Shown here: piece by piece, positions 11,886 to 21,716 of the stretch
How positions within the stretch are numbered: the first letter of the stretch is position 1
Layout: every line of letters starts with the position of its first letter
Assembly (NCBI GenBank): GCA_009823505.1
Contig: VZQC01011939.1
Span: 704,196 to 768,195, forward strand
Source: Rhizomys pruinosus
Lineage: Eukaryota; Chordata; Mammalia; Rodentia; Spalacidae
Length of the DNA: 64,000 bases
Direction: 5' to 3'
Program-made: the position numbers and the translations under genes
Notes under the pieces: model-generated
What the model was told of the DNA's origin: nothing
What the model saw: the letters and a program-made list of their open reading frames with translations, nothing else
The model's database searches: none

Positions 11886-12065
11886 GTCCTAGTTAGCTTC
11901 TGGTGCTGTGAGCAAATATTCTGACTCAAAGCAACTAAGGAGAGGAAAGGGCTTGTCTGCTTATGGTCTGGGTCACTGGTCTGTCTCAGGGAAATCAAGG
12001 CAAGAGCCTGGAGGCCAGAACAGTGGAGGAGCTGGAAGCTCTGGCTGGGTCAGCCCTGGCTTACT
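11886..12065 (+). mobile_element. Rodent interspersed repeat, L1-related 3' end?
   Basis: Starts GTCCTAGTTAGCTTCTGGTG and contains GAGGAAAGGGCTTGTCTGC, a common rodent repeat motif. The family name is uncertain. Confidence 0.45.
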
Positions 12066-12086
12066 GCAGCCTCCTGTTTGGCTTGT

Positions 12087-12470
12087 TTTCATTGTTGTTT
12101 TTTGAGACAGTGTCTCCCTGTTGCCCCAGCTGGCCTGGATCTCGCTATGTAGACCAGGCTGGCCTCGAACTCACAGAGAGCTATCTGCTCGGCCTCCTGA
12201 GAAATCAGATTAAGGGCATGTCCTATTAGCCAAACCTATTTAAAAAGTTATTTTCTTTTATGTGTGTGAATATTTGCCTTCATGTATGTAAGTGCACCTG
12301 TGTCATGGAATGGCCATGGGGTCAGAGAATGGCATAAGGATCCCCAGGAAATGGAGTTAGGCACCGTTGTTAGCCACCACGTGGGTGCTGGGAACCCAAC
12401 TAGGGTCCTCTGCAAGAGCTGCCGGTGCTCTTAACCCAGGAGCCAGCTCTCTCCAGCTCTCTAGATTTCT
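12087..12470 (-). mobile_element. B2 followed by B1, minus strand
   Basis: B1 at about 12087-12230 and B2 at about 12240-12470 on the minus strand; read on that strand, B2 precedes B1. Confidence 0.82.
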
Positions 12471-12924
12471 TTCTCATGTAGCTTAGGATCACCTGGCTAG
12501 AGGTGGTCTGGCCACAGGGGTAGGGTGGGGGTCGGGTTGCTGGAGCTCCTGTATCAGGACAACCAACTGCGTCCCCTAGAGACCTGTCTACACAGTTGAG
12601 TGTGGAAGTGATTCTAGGCTGAGTGGACAGAGGGACAGATAGGTGGACGGATGGTTCCCAGGTGGGTGCTGGATGGACAGAGGGATGAATGTGGATGGCT
12701 GGGTGACTGGCTGGCAGGACTGACTGGCTGTTGTCGGTAGGTGGAGGGCTGACTGTGAGTGGAGGGCCCGGCAGATGAAATGGATGGTGGAGAGGTGGAC
12801 GAGCTGGCGGGCTGCGGCCTACCCAGGCGCTGACCCGGCGGGCCTCCCTAGTGTCCTTCTAGCATCAGGGCCTTGGGTTTGTGCTGCTCCATGTCCTGTC
12901 TTCTCTCCAGACCTCCCGCCAGGC
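12471..12924. other. Immediate upstream region of the Cttn promoter
   Basis: Unique sequence to 12610, then GGAT-like repeats (12615-12790), then GC-rich sequence rising into the CpG island. Confidence 0.5.
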
Positions 12925-13005
12925 CAGGCGGGGGCGGGGCGTCGGCGACGGGGCGGGGCCTCGAGGGACGCCGGATGCGACCCCGCCCCCGCGGAACCGG
13001 AAGTG
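12925..13005 (+). promoter_or_regulatory. Cttn: CpG-island promoter of Cttn
   Basis: A short, very GC- and CpG-rich stretch has GC boxes (GGGGCGGGG cores at about 12930-12940 and 12950-12959, and a reverse-strand CCCCGCCCCC at 12981-12990). A canonical ETS/GABP-type site, ACCGGAAGTG, sits at 12996-13005. There is no TATA box. This is the usual layout of a broadly expressed TATA-less housekeeping promoter. The transcription start is inferred to lie just downstream, at about 13005-13030, but cannot be fixed from sequence. Confidence 0.8.
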
Positions 13006-13088
13006 AGCGGGCGCTGGGAGCAGCGGGCGCGGCGGGAGCCAGGAGGACACGCACCGACCCGTTGCAGTGACGGGGGGGCGGGGCGGCG
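13006..13088 (+). other. Cttn: Cttn exon 1 (noncoding 5'UTR)
   Basis: GC-rich sequence directly after the promoter ends at a strong donor, GCG|GTGAGT, with the intron starting at 13089. It holds no ATG. The 5' boundary is approximate because the start site is inferred. The intron that follows is G-rich on the transcribed (+) sense strand. Confidence 0.65.
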
Positions 13089-13900
13089 GTGAGTGCGGGG
13101 AGGGGGGCCAGAGTGGAAATCGAGGTGCGGGGTGGAAATCGGACTGCAGGAGCCGGGATGGGGGTGCGAGGTGGGAATTGGGGGTGCGGGGGCCGGAAAG
13201 AGGTGCTGGGTTCTGATCGCGAGGTTGCACGGTCTGGATTCGGGGTGCAGGACCGGGATGAGGTACCCAGCTTGGATTGGGGGTGCTGGGTTCAGGCCCG
13301 GGGATTGGGGGTGCAGGGTAGGGATCCTGAGATCAGAAAGCAGGGCTGGAATCTCGGTTGCGGGTCGTTGGGGGCAGGGTCTGGATCCGGGTGGCGGCCA
13401 GGATTGGGTGTGGTGGGGTGCGTGGTCGGGATCGGGGTGCGGGTTGCGGGACCGTGGTCGGAATGTGCAAGGCCTGGATGGAGGTTACTGGCTAGGATTG
13501 GGGATTCGGGGCCTTGGGGTGCAGGGCCTGGATCAGAGTGAGAACAGTGATTGATCCGAGGTGCAGGGCCGGGATGGGGGAGTTCTGGCTGAGATTGGGG
13601 GTTGGTTGGCCCGATGTGCAGAATTGTGGTCTGAGGGGTCCAGGGCCCCGAGGAGGCGGGGCCAGGGCTCTGGCCGGGAATCTCAGGGTTAAAGGAAGGG
13701 GTGGGGCTCCTGGGGGAGGATCCTTGGATCCGAAGGTGAGCTCTGCGGTTGAGGGTGCCGACCAGTGGTGTTCTGGGCCAGAGCGTGCCAGGACCTAGGC
13801 AGATGGAACTCTGAGGGCCTGGGGGAGAAGGAGGTCTGGGGAGCCCTGGGTTCCAGAAGCTAGAGGGATAGGAGCCTAGGGGACGCGGGCGAGTTTGGAG
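13089..13900 (+). repeat. G-rich degenerate repeat at the start of intron 1
   Basis: Loose repeats of GGATTGGGGGTGCAGGGCC-like words, strongly G-rich on the nontemplate strand for about 800 bp downstream of the CpG promoter. Confidence 0.7.
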
Positions 13901-14577
13901 AGCCCGGCCTAGCAGGATGGGGGTGCAGTAAGGCTGGGAGGCCAGCATCAGAATGGGCTGTGGGGTGGGCTATTGGCATGTGAGGTCAAGGCCATCAGGA
14001 TAGGCCACTGGCATGAGCTGTTGGGCCTGAGAGAGATTTGCAATGGGGTCAGTGGAAATCCAGTGTATGTGATGCAGCCTGGAGCTGGGAGCTAGAAGCC
14101 ATGGCCTCTCCTGTGTGTGTTTGCTACTGGCAGAGGCACTTAGGTCCATGCTGTTGCCTTCTTGGCCCTTTAGGTGTGTCTCTATGGGGGTGTCTTGTCC
14201 TCCAGGCAGTGAGGAGGAATTCCATTTTCTTCCCAGTGAAGAGGCCTGGGGCCACCAACGCCCAACCATACTGAGCCTTGTCGGGGGCTATATACACAGC
14301 CCCAGCCCTGCAGGCCAGGCAGGCTATGGATCTGTACCAGTGGCTCACCCAGAATGAGTCACTAGCCCTGGCCCTGAGTCAACACTGGTTCCCTCTCTGG
14401 TTGGGAGATTTTAATCAGAAATTCCAGGGATGAGGAAGTCGCTTTAAGTGGGACCTTCAGATGGGGGAGGATAAAAAGCTGGGTTTGAGTTGGTTCTCAA
14501 ACTAGATCCCCAGTAATTGGAAGCCAAACCTCCAAGAACAACAACTCCCCACCCCCCCACCTCAGAAAAAAAGTAAA

Positions 14578-14662
14578 ACCTCCCTCCCTTCCTCTCTCCC
14601 TTCCTCCCTCCCTCCCTCCCTCTCTCCCTCTCTCCCTCTCTCCCTCTCTCCCTCTCTTCCTC
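14578..14662. repeat. Polypyrimidine CCCT/CTCC tract
   Basis: About 85 bp of CCCTCC/TCTCC repeats with no purines for most of its length. Confidence 0.92.
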
Positions 14663-15389
14663 CCTGCACTGAGCCTGAGGCCTTTGAGTGCTCTAGTCCT
14701 GAGCTCCAGCCCCAGACCTAAACCTGACCTCTAATTGAGGCATTCTGATGGTCAGGCCTTTAACACCTTGTAAAGGGCAGAGAACCCAATTTTCCCTTCA
14801 GAACTTTGGCCTTTCAGTCTATAGGTTGTAGCCACACCTGGTGGAAAGGGTGTCTCCCTGGTGCTTTGCCGCCTTGTGCTGCCTGCTCTCTGTCCTGGAC
14901 ATGGTGGTTTTGCTGCTGTGGCCTCTGAGCTGTCTTCCTGTCGTCTTTGGTGCTCCCCTCTCTGCCCTTTGCACTGGGATAAAGGGCTGTGGATTTGGGA
15001 TGGATGCATTGCTCCGTTTTGTGAGCCGACCCTCTCTGACCCAGCCTTCTGCTGACCATGGAGGGTAGTGGGGCTTCCTCTCTGTGCTGTTTCTGTGCCT
15101 AACCCTGCTGGAAGGAAGCATTGTCTTTCCTTTGAACTGTTTTTTTTAAGTGCTTTACTGAAATCTAATTCCCATCAGTACTGGCCCATCGGAAGGGTAC
15201 AGTTCAGTGCTTGTGGCTGTATTCAGAGTTGTGCAGCCATGAACCAGAAGCAGTTTTAGGACAAGTTTATTACCTTGGGGAGAAACCCTGGAATTGGGCA
15301 TGCCTGAAGCCCAGCAGGAACCTTGAGCCCAAGGAGTTCTGGGGCAGGCAGCATAGCTAGAGCCCTTCTCTTCTGGGGGTGGTAGTGTG

Positions 15390-15515
15390 CATTTGAGACA
15401 GGATCTCTGTAACCTTGGCTAGTGTGGAACTCACTGTGTAGATCAAGCAGACCTTGAACTTGCAGCCATCCTCCTGCCTCAGCCTCTGAGCTTTGGAGCA
15501 TTGGGATTATGGACT
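15390..15515 (-). mobile_element. Diverged B1
   Basis: GAGACAGGATCTCTG to CCTCAGCCTCTGAGC, minus-strand B1-like. Confidence 0.6.
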
Positions 15516-15794
15516 ATGGTCCTGTACCAGCAGGCTGGGCCACAGAGCCTATCTCAAAAAAAAAAAAAAGAACCTGGATGCACTTTAGCAACAGCTTTGG
15601 AGCCTCCTCCCAACTCTTCTTTCCACACGTGGGTGCCACAGATGGGCTTTTTGTGTCCAGATTTGCTGGTTTTAGACATTGTAGGCAGATGACCTGTGTC
15701 TGCTCCGCTGTGTCCAGCTGCTTGCACTTAGCGTGGTGTTGTCAGGTTGTGTTCCCATGGCAGGACTGTGTCTCTCACTCTCTCATTAATGTTC

Positions 15795-16283
15795 TGTTCA
15801 TTATTTTTATTTTATGTGTATGAGCATATTGCCTGCATGTATGTAGGTGTCATGCAAGGCCCACAGAGGTCAAAAGAGGGTGTTGGATTCCCCTGGAGCT
15901 GAAGTTATGTTGGATTCCCCTAGAACTGCAGTTATGGATGGTTGTTAGCTGCCATGTGCGTGCTGGGAATCGAATCCAGGTCCTCTGCAAGAGCAGCCAG
16001 TGCTCTTAACAGCTGAGCTGTCTATCCAGCTGTGACTGCATCTCTTTTTCTTTTAATCTTTTTTAAAATTTTATTTATTTTCGTATGTGTATGAATGTAC
16101 TGTCTGCGTGTAGGTTTGTGCACCTGTGTCGTGCAATGCTGTGGAGGCCAGAAGAGGATGTCGGATTCCCCTGGAACTGGAGTTAAAGACGGTTTTCAGC
16201 TGCCATGTGGGTGCTGGGGATCGAACCCAGGTCCTCTGCAAGAGCAGTTGGTGCTCTGAACTGCTAGGCCATCTCTCCGGCCC
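15795..16283 (-). mobile_element. Two B2 SINEs, minus strand
   Basis: Copies at about 15795-16035 (with a short internal duplication of TTGGATTCCCCT) and 16055-16283. Confidence 0.87.
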
Positions 16284-16394
16284 CTGCATCTCTTTTAATG
16301 GATGAGTAACATTCCATTCTCTGGCTTTGACACATTACACATCTGTTCTCCGGGTAGTGGATAGATGCTTGAATGTTTCCACTTTGGCTCTATG

Positions 16395-16500
16395 AGAGTG
16401 TGTGTGTGTGACCGTGTATGTGTGTGTGTGTGTACATGTGTGTGACTGTATGAGTCTGTGCGTATTTGAGTGACTGTGTGTGCATATACAAGTGTGTGGA
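16395..16500. repeat. (TG)n-rich stretch
   Basis: Interrupted TG repeats. Confidence 0.85.
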
Positions 16501-16689
16501 GGTCACAGGTTGATGCTGTGTCTTCCTTCCTTGCTCTTCACTTTATGTTTTTATGTGTTTGTTTTTCGTTTGTTTTGAACCTGGAGCTCACCGTGGGCTA
16601 GGCGGACTGGCGGGGGGACAGCACAGATCCTCCGTCTGCTGTCTCCCTAACCCCCAGCTTTGGGGATGCAGGCACTTGCTTTTTACAAC

Positions 16690-16888
16690 ACAACTGCCTT
16701 ATATTTTTTAAAATTTCTGTGTCTGTGTAAAAATATGCCACCTGTGTGTAGGTGTCTGCAGTGTCAGGTCTCAGGAGCTGCAGTTACAGGTGGTTGTGAG
16801 CAGCCTGATATAGGTGCTGGGAACCAACCCCAGGTCCTCTGCAAGAGCAGCCAGCAGTCTGAACTGCTGAGCCAGCCGCAGCCCCCAG
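16690..16888 (-). mobile_element. Diverged B2
   Basis: CCAGGTCCTCTGCAAGAGCA and flanks mark a minus-strand B2. Confidence 0.75.
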
Positions 16889-17199
16889 TGCACCTTTAGA
16901 AATGTGGTGCCGGGATCTGAATTTGGGTCCTCACACCTGTGCAGCGAGCCCTTGATCCAGGCTGTGGTCCCCCAGCCCAGTCTACTTTGAGATGGTTCTG
17001 AACAATGCTCCTCTGAGCACTTACGTGCAGGTTTCTATATGGAAAAGTCCAAGTGTGCGCTGAGCTTCTGTTTTCTTGGGGTGTGTTTAGGGGTGGACTT
17101 GATGGCCATGCAGTCACTATGGGTGATCTTCGGAGAGATATCCAGGCTGCGCCACCACAGCGTTGAGGACTCTGGCTTGTCTGAGTCCCTCATACCCTC

Positions 17200-17425
17200 A
17201 TGTTCTCTCTCTCTCCCTCCCTCCCTCCCTCCCATTGCCGGGGATCACATCCAGGGTCTTGAACACACAGAGCACTGTCTCTTCTCGGCTACAGCCTTGT
17301 CTTCCCTCTGGGGTGTTTCTGTTGATCAGGTTGCTCTTGAACTCTAGGTTTCGAGTGATCCTCCTGCGTCAGCCTCCTGAGTGATGGATCAGGGCTATGT
17401 GCCACCATGCCAGGCTCTTCAGTTT
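17200..17425 (-). mobile_element. CT-rich run and diverged B1
   Basis: (CTCC)n at 17206-17234, then B1-like sequence at about 17300-17425. Confidence 0.55.
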
Positions 17426-17462
17426 CTTGGTTGTATCTTTTGAGGCCCCAAGTTTTAAATTT

Positions 17463-17632
17463 CAGGGCTATGAGATGGCTCGGTGGGTAAAGGGCACATG
17501 CCACTGATCCCACCTAGTTGAGTTTGGTCCCTGAAACTCACATAGCATAGGAAAGAACTAATTCCTGCAAGTTGTCTTCTGACATCCATCCTCATACCAT
17601 GGAACATGTGAGCCCCGTGTAAACAGACACAT

Positions 17633-17668
<36 letters not shown>
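17463..17668 (+). mobile_element. B3 SINE with (CA)n tail
   Basis: GGGCTATGAGATGGCTCGGTG, CCTGCAAGTTGTCTTCTGAC, then (CA)n at 17637-17664. Confidence 0.75.
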
Positions 17669-17974
17669 CATACACACAGAATAAGTAAATCAGTTCTAAA
17701 TTTTTCCCTTTATCTTTATTTATTTGCTTTTATTCCCTTATATTCATGGTGATGCCTCTAAGAAACTATTACCAATGTGTGGTCATAACAATCACACTTG
17801 TTCCCACTGGGCTTTGTATGTGGGGTGAGGTGGGGCACCCAGGCATTATTTGGATCCAGAAATATCCAAAGTTTTACTTTTCAGTAAGTTCCTTTCATTT
17901 TAGAGAGCACTGAGGGCTGATATGTAACTGCAGCCAGGACATGGCTCAGTGGGCGTGACATGGCCCGGTGGCAG

Positions 17975-18050
17975 GACACGGCTTAGCTGTAGTGTATTTG
18001 CTGGGCGTGCATGAGACCCTGGCTTCAATCCCTAGTACTGGCTGCCGGGT
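17975..18050 (+). mobile_element. ID-like SINE remnant
   Basis: GGCTTAGCTGTAGTGTATTTG and GGCTTCAATCCCTAGTACTG keep A-box and B-box spacing. Confidence 0.5.
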
Positions 18051-18261
18051 AGGTTTTAGTTTTATGTTTAGTTATTTATTTTCAGGTCCCAGGGCTTGGT
18101 CAGTAGTCACCATTCTAGGGAAACCTGCTATTTATCTGTCAGAACACAGGGATTCCAATTGTCCTTCTGACTCCAGAAGATACCATTGTCTGCCCTGTTG
18201 TTCTCAATGCCAACTTATTTTTATTTAAACCATTTTTATTAATTCATTTTAATGAGTGTTT

Positions 18262-18580
18262 TTTGGTCTTTTTGAGACAGGGTCTCCCTGTAGCCCCAGC
18301 TAACTCACTTTGTAGACCAGGCTGGCTTTGAACTTACAGACATCTGCATGTCTCTGCTTGCTGACTGCTGGGATAACCATGTGCGTGCGCCACCACGCCT
18401 GGCCTGTTTTGTCTACATGTAAGTGCACCTGTGCATGCACCTGTAGAGGTCAGAAGTGGGTGTCGGATCCCCTGGAACTGGAGTTAGGGATGGTAGCTGC
18501 CATGTGGGTGCTGGGATTCTAACCCGGGTCCTGTGCAAGAGCAGCTAGTGCTCTAACCACTGAACCGCTCTCCAGCCCTG
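18262..18580 (-). mobile_element. B2 followed by B1, minus strand
   Basis: B1 at 18262-18403 is directly joined to B2 at 18404-18580 (ending CTCTCCAGCCC). Confidence 0.85.
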
Positions 18581-18584
18581 ATTT

Positions 18585-19015
18585 TTATTTTATGTGTGAC
18601 TGTGTATGTGTGTCTGTTACGTGTACATGTGAGTGTGTGTATGTATGTATGTGTGCATGTGTGTGTGTATGTATGTATGTGTGACTGCATGAGTCTGCAT
18701 GTTTGAGTGACTGCGCATATGCAAGTATGTGGAAGTTTTTAAGTTATTGTCAGAAAAGATGACTTTATTATTGTGTTTATGTGTGAGCGTTAGTGTGAGT
18801 GTGTATGAGGTGTGCGGGTGTGCAGGTGCACATGTGTGAGCTTGTGGGGTGTGCCTGTGGGGGTGTGTGAGTGTGTGGGGTATGTGTGGGGTGCATGTGG
18901 GAGGTTATGGAGGTGTGGGGGGTGCAGATGCACACATGTGAGTGTTAGGGATGTGGCTGTGGAAGAGGATGTTTGTAGGGGGAATGTGGGACACACATGT
19001 TAGTGTGGGGTGTGC
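18585..19015. repeat. TG/TGTA and GTGTGGGG-rich repeats
   Basis: TG/TATG repeats (18590-18700) and a GTGTGAGTGTG / GGGGTGTGTGAG array (18780-19015). Confidence 0.8.
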
Positions 19016-19194
19016 CACAGCACACAGAGCAGATAAAGCTTCTGGTCTCTGTTGTCTCTTCTGCCTTCTTGAGGCTGTGTCTGATTCTGCTGCAGTGGTG
19101 TGTGCTACAGGCCCGCTGGCCAGTGAACTTCTTGATGATCTCCTATCTCCGCCTTCCATCGGAGCTGTAGGAGCATTGTGGTCACAGCTGTACC

Positions 19195-19565
19195 CTACCA
19201 CATCTGGCTTTTTACGTCGTTTCTGGGGATCAAATTCAAGGCATCAAGCTTGCGTGGCAAGCGCTTTTACCTGCTTGGCCACCTCCCTGGCTCTTGAATA
19301 GTTTACTGAGTGCAGAGGCCACCAGGGCTGGGCCAAGCTAGAAGAACACCTGTGGTTTGGTTGCTTGTTTTGGGACAGTCTCGTGTAGTCCAGGCTGGCC
19401 GAGGTTGACCTTGACCTCTTGATCCTTCTGCCTCTGCAGTGCCTACCTCACCATGCAGGCTTTTTGAGACAGGGTCTCCTTGCGTGCTTGAGGCTGGCCT
19501 GGAGTTCTTGCTGCTGCCGTGGCCTCTGAGTACTGGGGTCGCAGGCGTGTGCTGCCATGTCTGGC
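19195..19565 (-). mobile_element. B3 and B1 remnants
   Basis: A B3 end (GGGGATCAAATTCAAGGC to CACCTCCCTGGCTC) at 19200-19296, and B1-like pieces at 19365-19565. Confidence 0.6.
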
Positions 19566-19895
19566 TTCTGTTACCACTTGTAAACACTCATGGGGATAGG
19601 GTTTCCTTCCCTCCATGCTCATTAGTTGGACCGGATAAGAGAGGCAAAAGCCTCAGGCTTACAGTGCGCAATCAGTCCAGGCCGGGATCTCTGGTTGCAT
19701 TTAGAGAAGTGTCAGGTGGCTCTGGGTCTGAATCTTCTTGGTTCTCTGGCTCCTCTGGGCTGAGCGTTTGGGTTAATAATACCTCCCACCCCTCCACCCC
19801 ATCCCCCTAGGAGGCTTTCTGAGGTATTGTGAACAATGATGCCGTGTGGGTTTGCCAAGCACCTGTCTGAGCCTCTCATCTTAATCTTCTCCTAG

Positions 19896-19982
19896 ACGAT
19901 CATCCACAGATGCCCACAGAGCCCTTGCTGGATTCCCGGGACCTGGATAGACTTCTGTGAACTGCCTTTCCCAGCAGGAGAG
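19896..19982 (+). other. Cttn: Probable Cttn exon 2 (5'UTR) with upstream ORF
   Basis: The acceptor is CTTCTCCTAG|ACGATC and the donor is GGAGAG|GTTTGT, which is weak but usable; the exon is 87 nt. Joining it to the ATG exon gives a continuous leader with a purine at -3 of the start codon. It contains an upstream ATG at 19910 with an in-frame stop at 19958-19960. I assign it to the 5'UTR from position, splice signals and resemblance to remembered rodent cortactin leaders, not from a transcript. Confidence 0.55.
19910..19960 (+). CDS. Candidate 16-codon upstream ORF in the Cttn leader
   Basis: ATG at 19910 opens a 16-codon frame (MPTEPLLDSRDLDRLL) ending in TGA at 19958-19960. It stops 22 nt before the end of exon 2, and the main Cttn ATG is the first base of the next exon, so the uORF and main ORF do not overlap. 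Reinitiation or leaky scanning would be required. Translation is not shown; this is a sequence-level candidate only. Confidence 0.35.
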   Translation: MPTEPLLDSRDLDRLL

Positions 19983-20099
19983 GTTTGTGCCCTGTGCCCT
20001 CTCCATTCCTTCTGGATCAGGTGTTGGGGGGGGTTGTGTAGGGGCAGGACTTGCTTTCTGGGCAAAGGGAACAGTAGTCTTCACAGAATGTATGTAAAT

Positions 20100-20335
20100 G
20101 CCGGGTGGGCAAAGGTAGAGACAGGGTTCCTCAGAGCAGGGTGGCCAACGAGACTAGCCATATCCATGAGCTCTTGGTTTGATTGAGAGACCCTGCCTCA
20201 GTGAATAATGTTGAACAGTGACAGAGGAGGATCCTGACAACAACCTCAGGTTCCACAAGCACACTCACACGTGCTGACACACATGAAAATGTGTTTGTAC
20301 ACCAAAGAATGAAAAAGTAAAATCTTCCTGAAAGC
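20100..20335 (+). mobile_element. B4-like remnant
   Basis: GAGAGACCCTGCCTCAGTG followed by a CA-rich end. Confidence 0.45.
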
Positions 20336-20754
20336 AGGTCCTATTTGGAAAATTCTCGCCCTGAGGGTTGACATCCCATGTGAGCCTCTAACTTGGCTGA
20401 CTCAGCACTCGCTGTCTCCTCAGACAGCAGCCCAGCAACCCTCTGCTTAGCTACTTGGAACAGTTACTAAATTACATGCCTAAATTAGACAGTTATCATT
20501 TAAGACAACCATCCATGTATGTCCAGGATGCGTGTGAAGTGAAGATAAGGGTTTTCTTTAAATTGTCATAAAATAAATATGGTGTGCAGTTTGCCAGGAG
20601 TGACACAGTGTCTCCCAGCATTGTGCAGCCCCAGTGCTGTCCTGTGTGCCAGCCATGGCACGCCATCAGGGTGAGAGGTGGCGGCCATCAGGGTGAGAGG
20701 CGGCGGCCCCAGGCAAGGTCCTCACTGATGGAGGATGTAAATACCTAACTCGGT

Positions 20755-21420
20755 AGTAGTTGTTGATTTGAAACTCCGCAGCTCCGGCTGGCCTCAAACT
20801 TGTAGCTGTCCTCCTGCCTCAGCCTCTCAGTGCTGTGATTCTAGGTGTGAGGCACTGCGAGCACTCCCATCCACTCCAGCTGAAGCTCTGAAGTGCCTCT
20901 GACATATTTCGAATACTCTCTGAAAACAGTGCAGGGCTCTGTGTGTGGGAGAGGCTGTGCCTGTGTGGGTATGTATGTGCTGTGCACACGTGTGCACCTG
21001 TGTGTAGAGACAGAGGACAACCTAGCAGTCTTTCTCAAGTGCTGCCCACCTCGTTTCTCTAGACAGTGTCTCTCACCCCTGGAACTTACCACATCCACGA
21101 GGCTGGTACAGAGGGGAATGGGATCCCTGTCCCTCCGCCCCAGTGCTGGGTTACAGCTGTGTCCCTCCGGGCCCAGATTCTTTTACATGGATGCTGACGA
21201 TCAAACTCAGGTCTTTGTGCTGAGCCCAGCCTGCTGTTTGGACTCTTCTGGGTTTTTTGTTGTTGTTTTTTTTGTTTTGTTTTGTTTTCTGAGACAGGGT
21301 CTCACTGTGTAGTACTGGCCTGGAACTATCTGTGTAGAACAGGGTAGCTTGAAATGCACAGAGATTTGCCTGACTCTGCCTCTTGCTGTGATTAAAGATG
21401 TGCACCGCCACCCCTGGCCT
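20755..21420 (-). mobile_element. B1/B4-like remnants and a B1
   Basis: A B1-like piece (20755-20860), a B4-like element (about 20960-21240) and a clear minus-strand B1 (21255-21420). Confidence 0.65.
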
Positions 21421-21480
21421 GAGACTCTCAGTGTTGATTAAAGATGTGCACCGCCACCCCTGGCCTGAGACTCTCAGTGT
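21389..21480 (+). repeat. Perfect 46-bp direct duplication
   Basis: TGATTAAAGATGTGCACCGC and the bases to CTCTCAGTGT occur twice back to back (21389-21434 and 21435-21480), covering the end of a B1, about 150 bp upstream of the ATG exon. Confidence 0.9.
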
Positions 21481-21629
21481 TGAGCTTTGACACCTACAGG
21501 TGTCCTGTGACAACACAGACACAGGGCTTTGACTCCGCCCTCAGGTCCTGCTGGACTCTAGGAAGTGGGTCAGACTTCTCTGGGGCCCAGGGTGGACCTT
21601 TGCAGTGACGTAAGTGCTGCCCTTTGCAG

Positions 21630-21716
21630 ATGTGGAAAGCGTCAGCAGGCCATGCTGTGTCCATCCCCCAGGACGAAGGGGGAGCCGATGACTGGGAGAC
21701 CGACCCTGATTTTGTG
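21630..21716 (+). CDS. Cttn: Cttn exon 3: start codon, residues 1-29, N-terminal acidic region
   Basis: The acceptor CCTTTGCAG directly precedes ATG, so the start codon is the first base of the exon. It encodes 29 residues from MWKASAGH to DPDFV, with the DDW motif at residues 20-22. DDW contacts the Arp3 subunit of the Arp2/3 complex. The donor is GTG|GTAGGA (phase 0). Confidence 0.95.

Larger units (their letters stand above)
15141..17045 (+). mobile_element. Old L1 3'-end pieces split by SINEs
   Basis: Three pieces look like one ancient mammalian L1 tail: 15141-15246 (GGTACAGTTCAGTGC, GAGTTGTGCAGCCATG), 16286-16380 (GGATGAGTAACATTCCATTC) and 16985-17045 (GAACAATGCTCCTCTGAGC). B1/B2 copies and TG repeats separate them. 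Confidence 0.55.
13089..19895 (+). other. Cttn: Cttn intron 1
   Basis: The first 0.8 kb (to about 13900) is strongly G-rich on the sense strand, with degenerate GGATTGGGGGTGC-like motifs. 13900-14570 looks unique. 14578-14662 is a CCCT/CTCC polypyrimidine tract. 14690-15140 looks unique. The remainder is mostly SINEs, old L1 fragments and TG-rich repeats, listed separately. The acceptor at 19894-19895 follows TTCTCCTAG. Confidence 0.6.

Noticed and set aside
1519..12900. Exons of the upstream neighbour (PPFIA1 in human)
   Set aside because: No open frame in this region matches liprin-alpha sequence that I recognise, and no exon-like splice pairs stand out.
13292..13948. 218-codon minus-strand open frame in intron 1
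   Set aside because: Pro-rich translation of the G-rich degenerate repeat complement; no domain.
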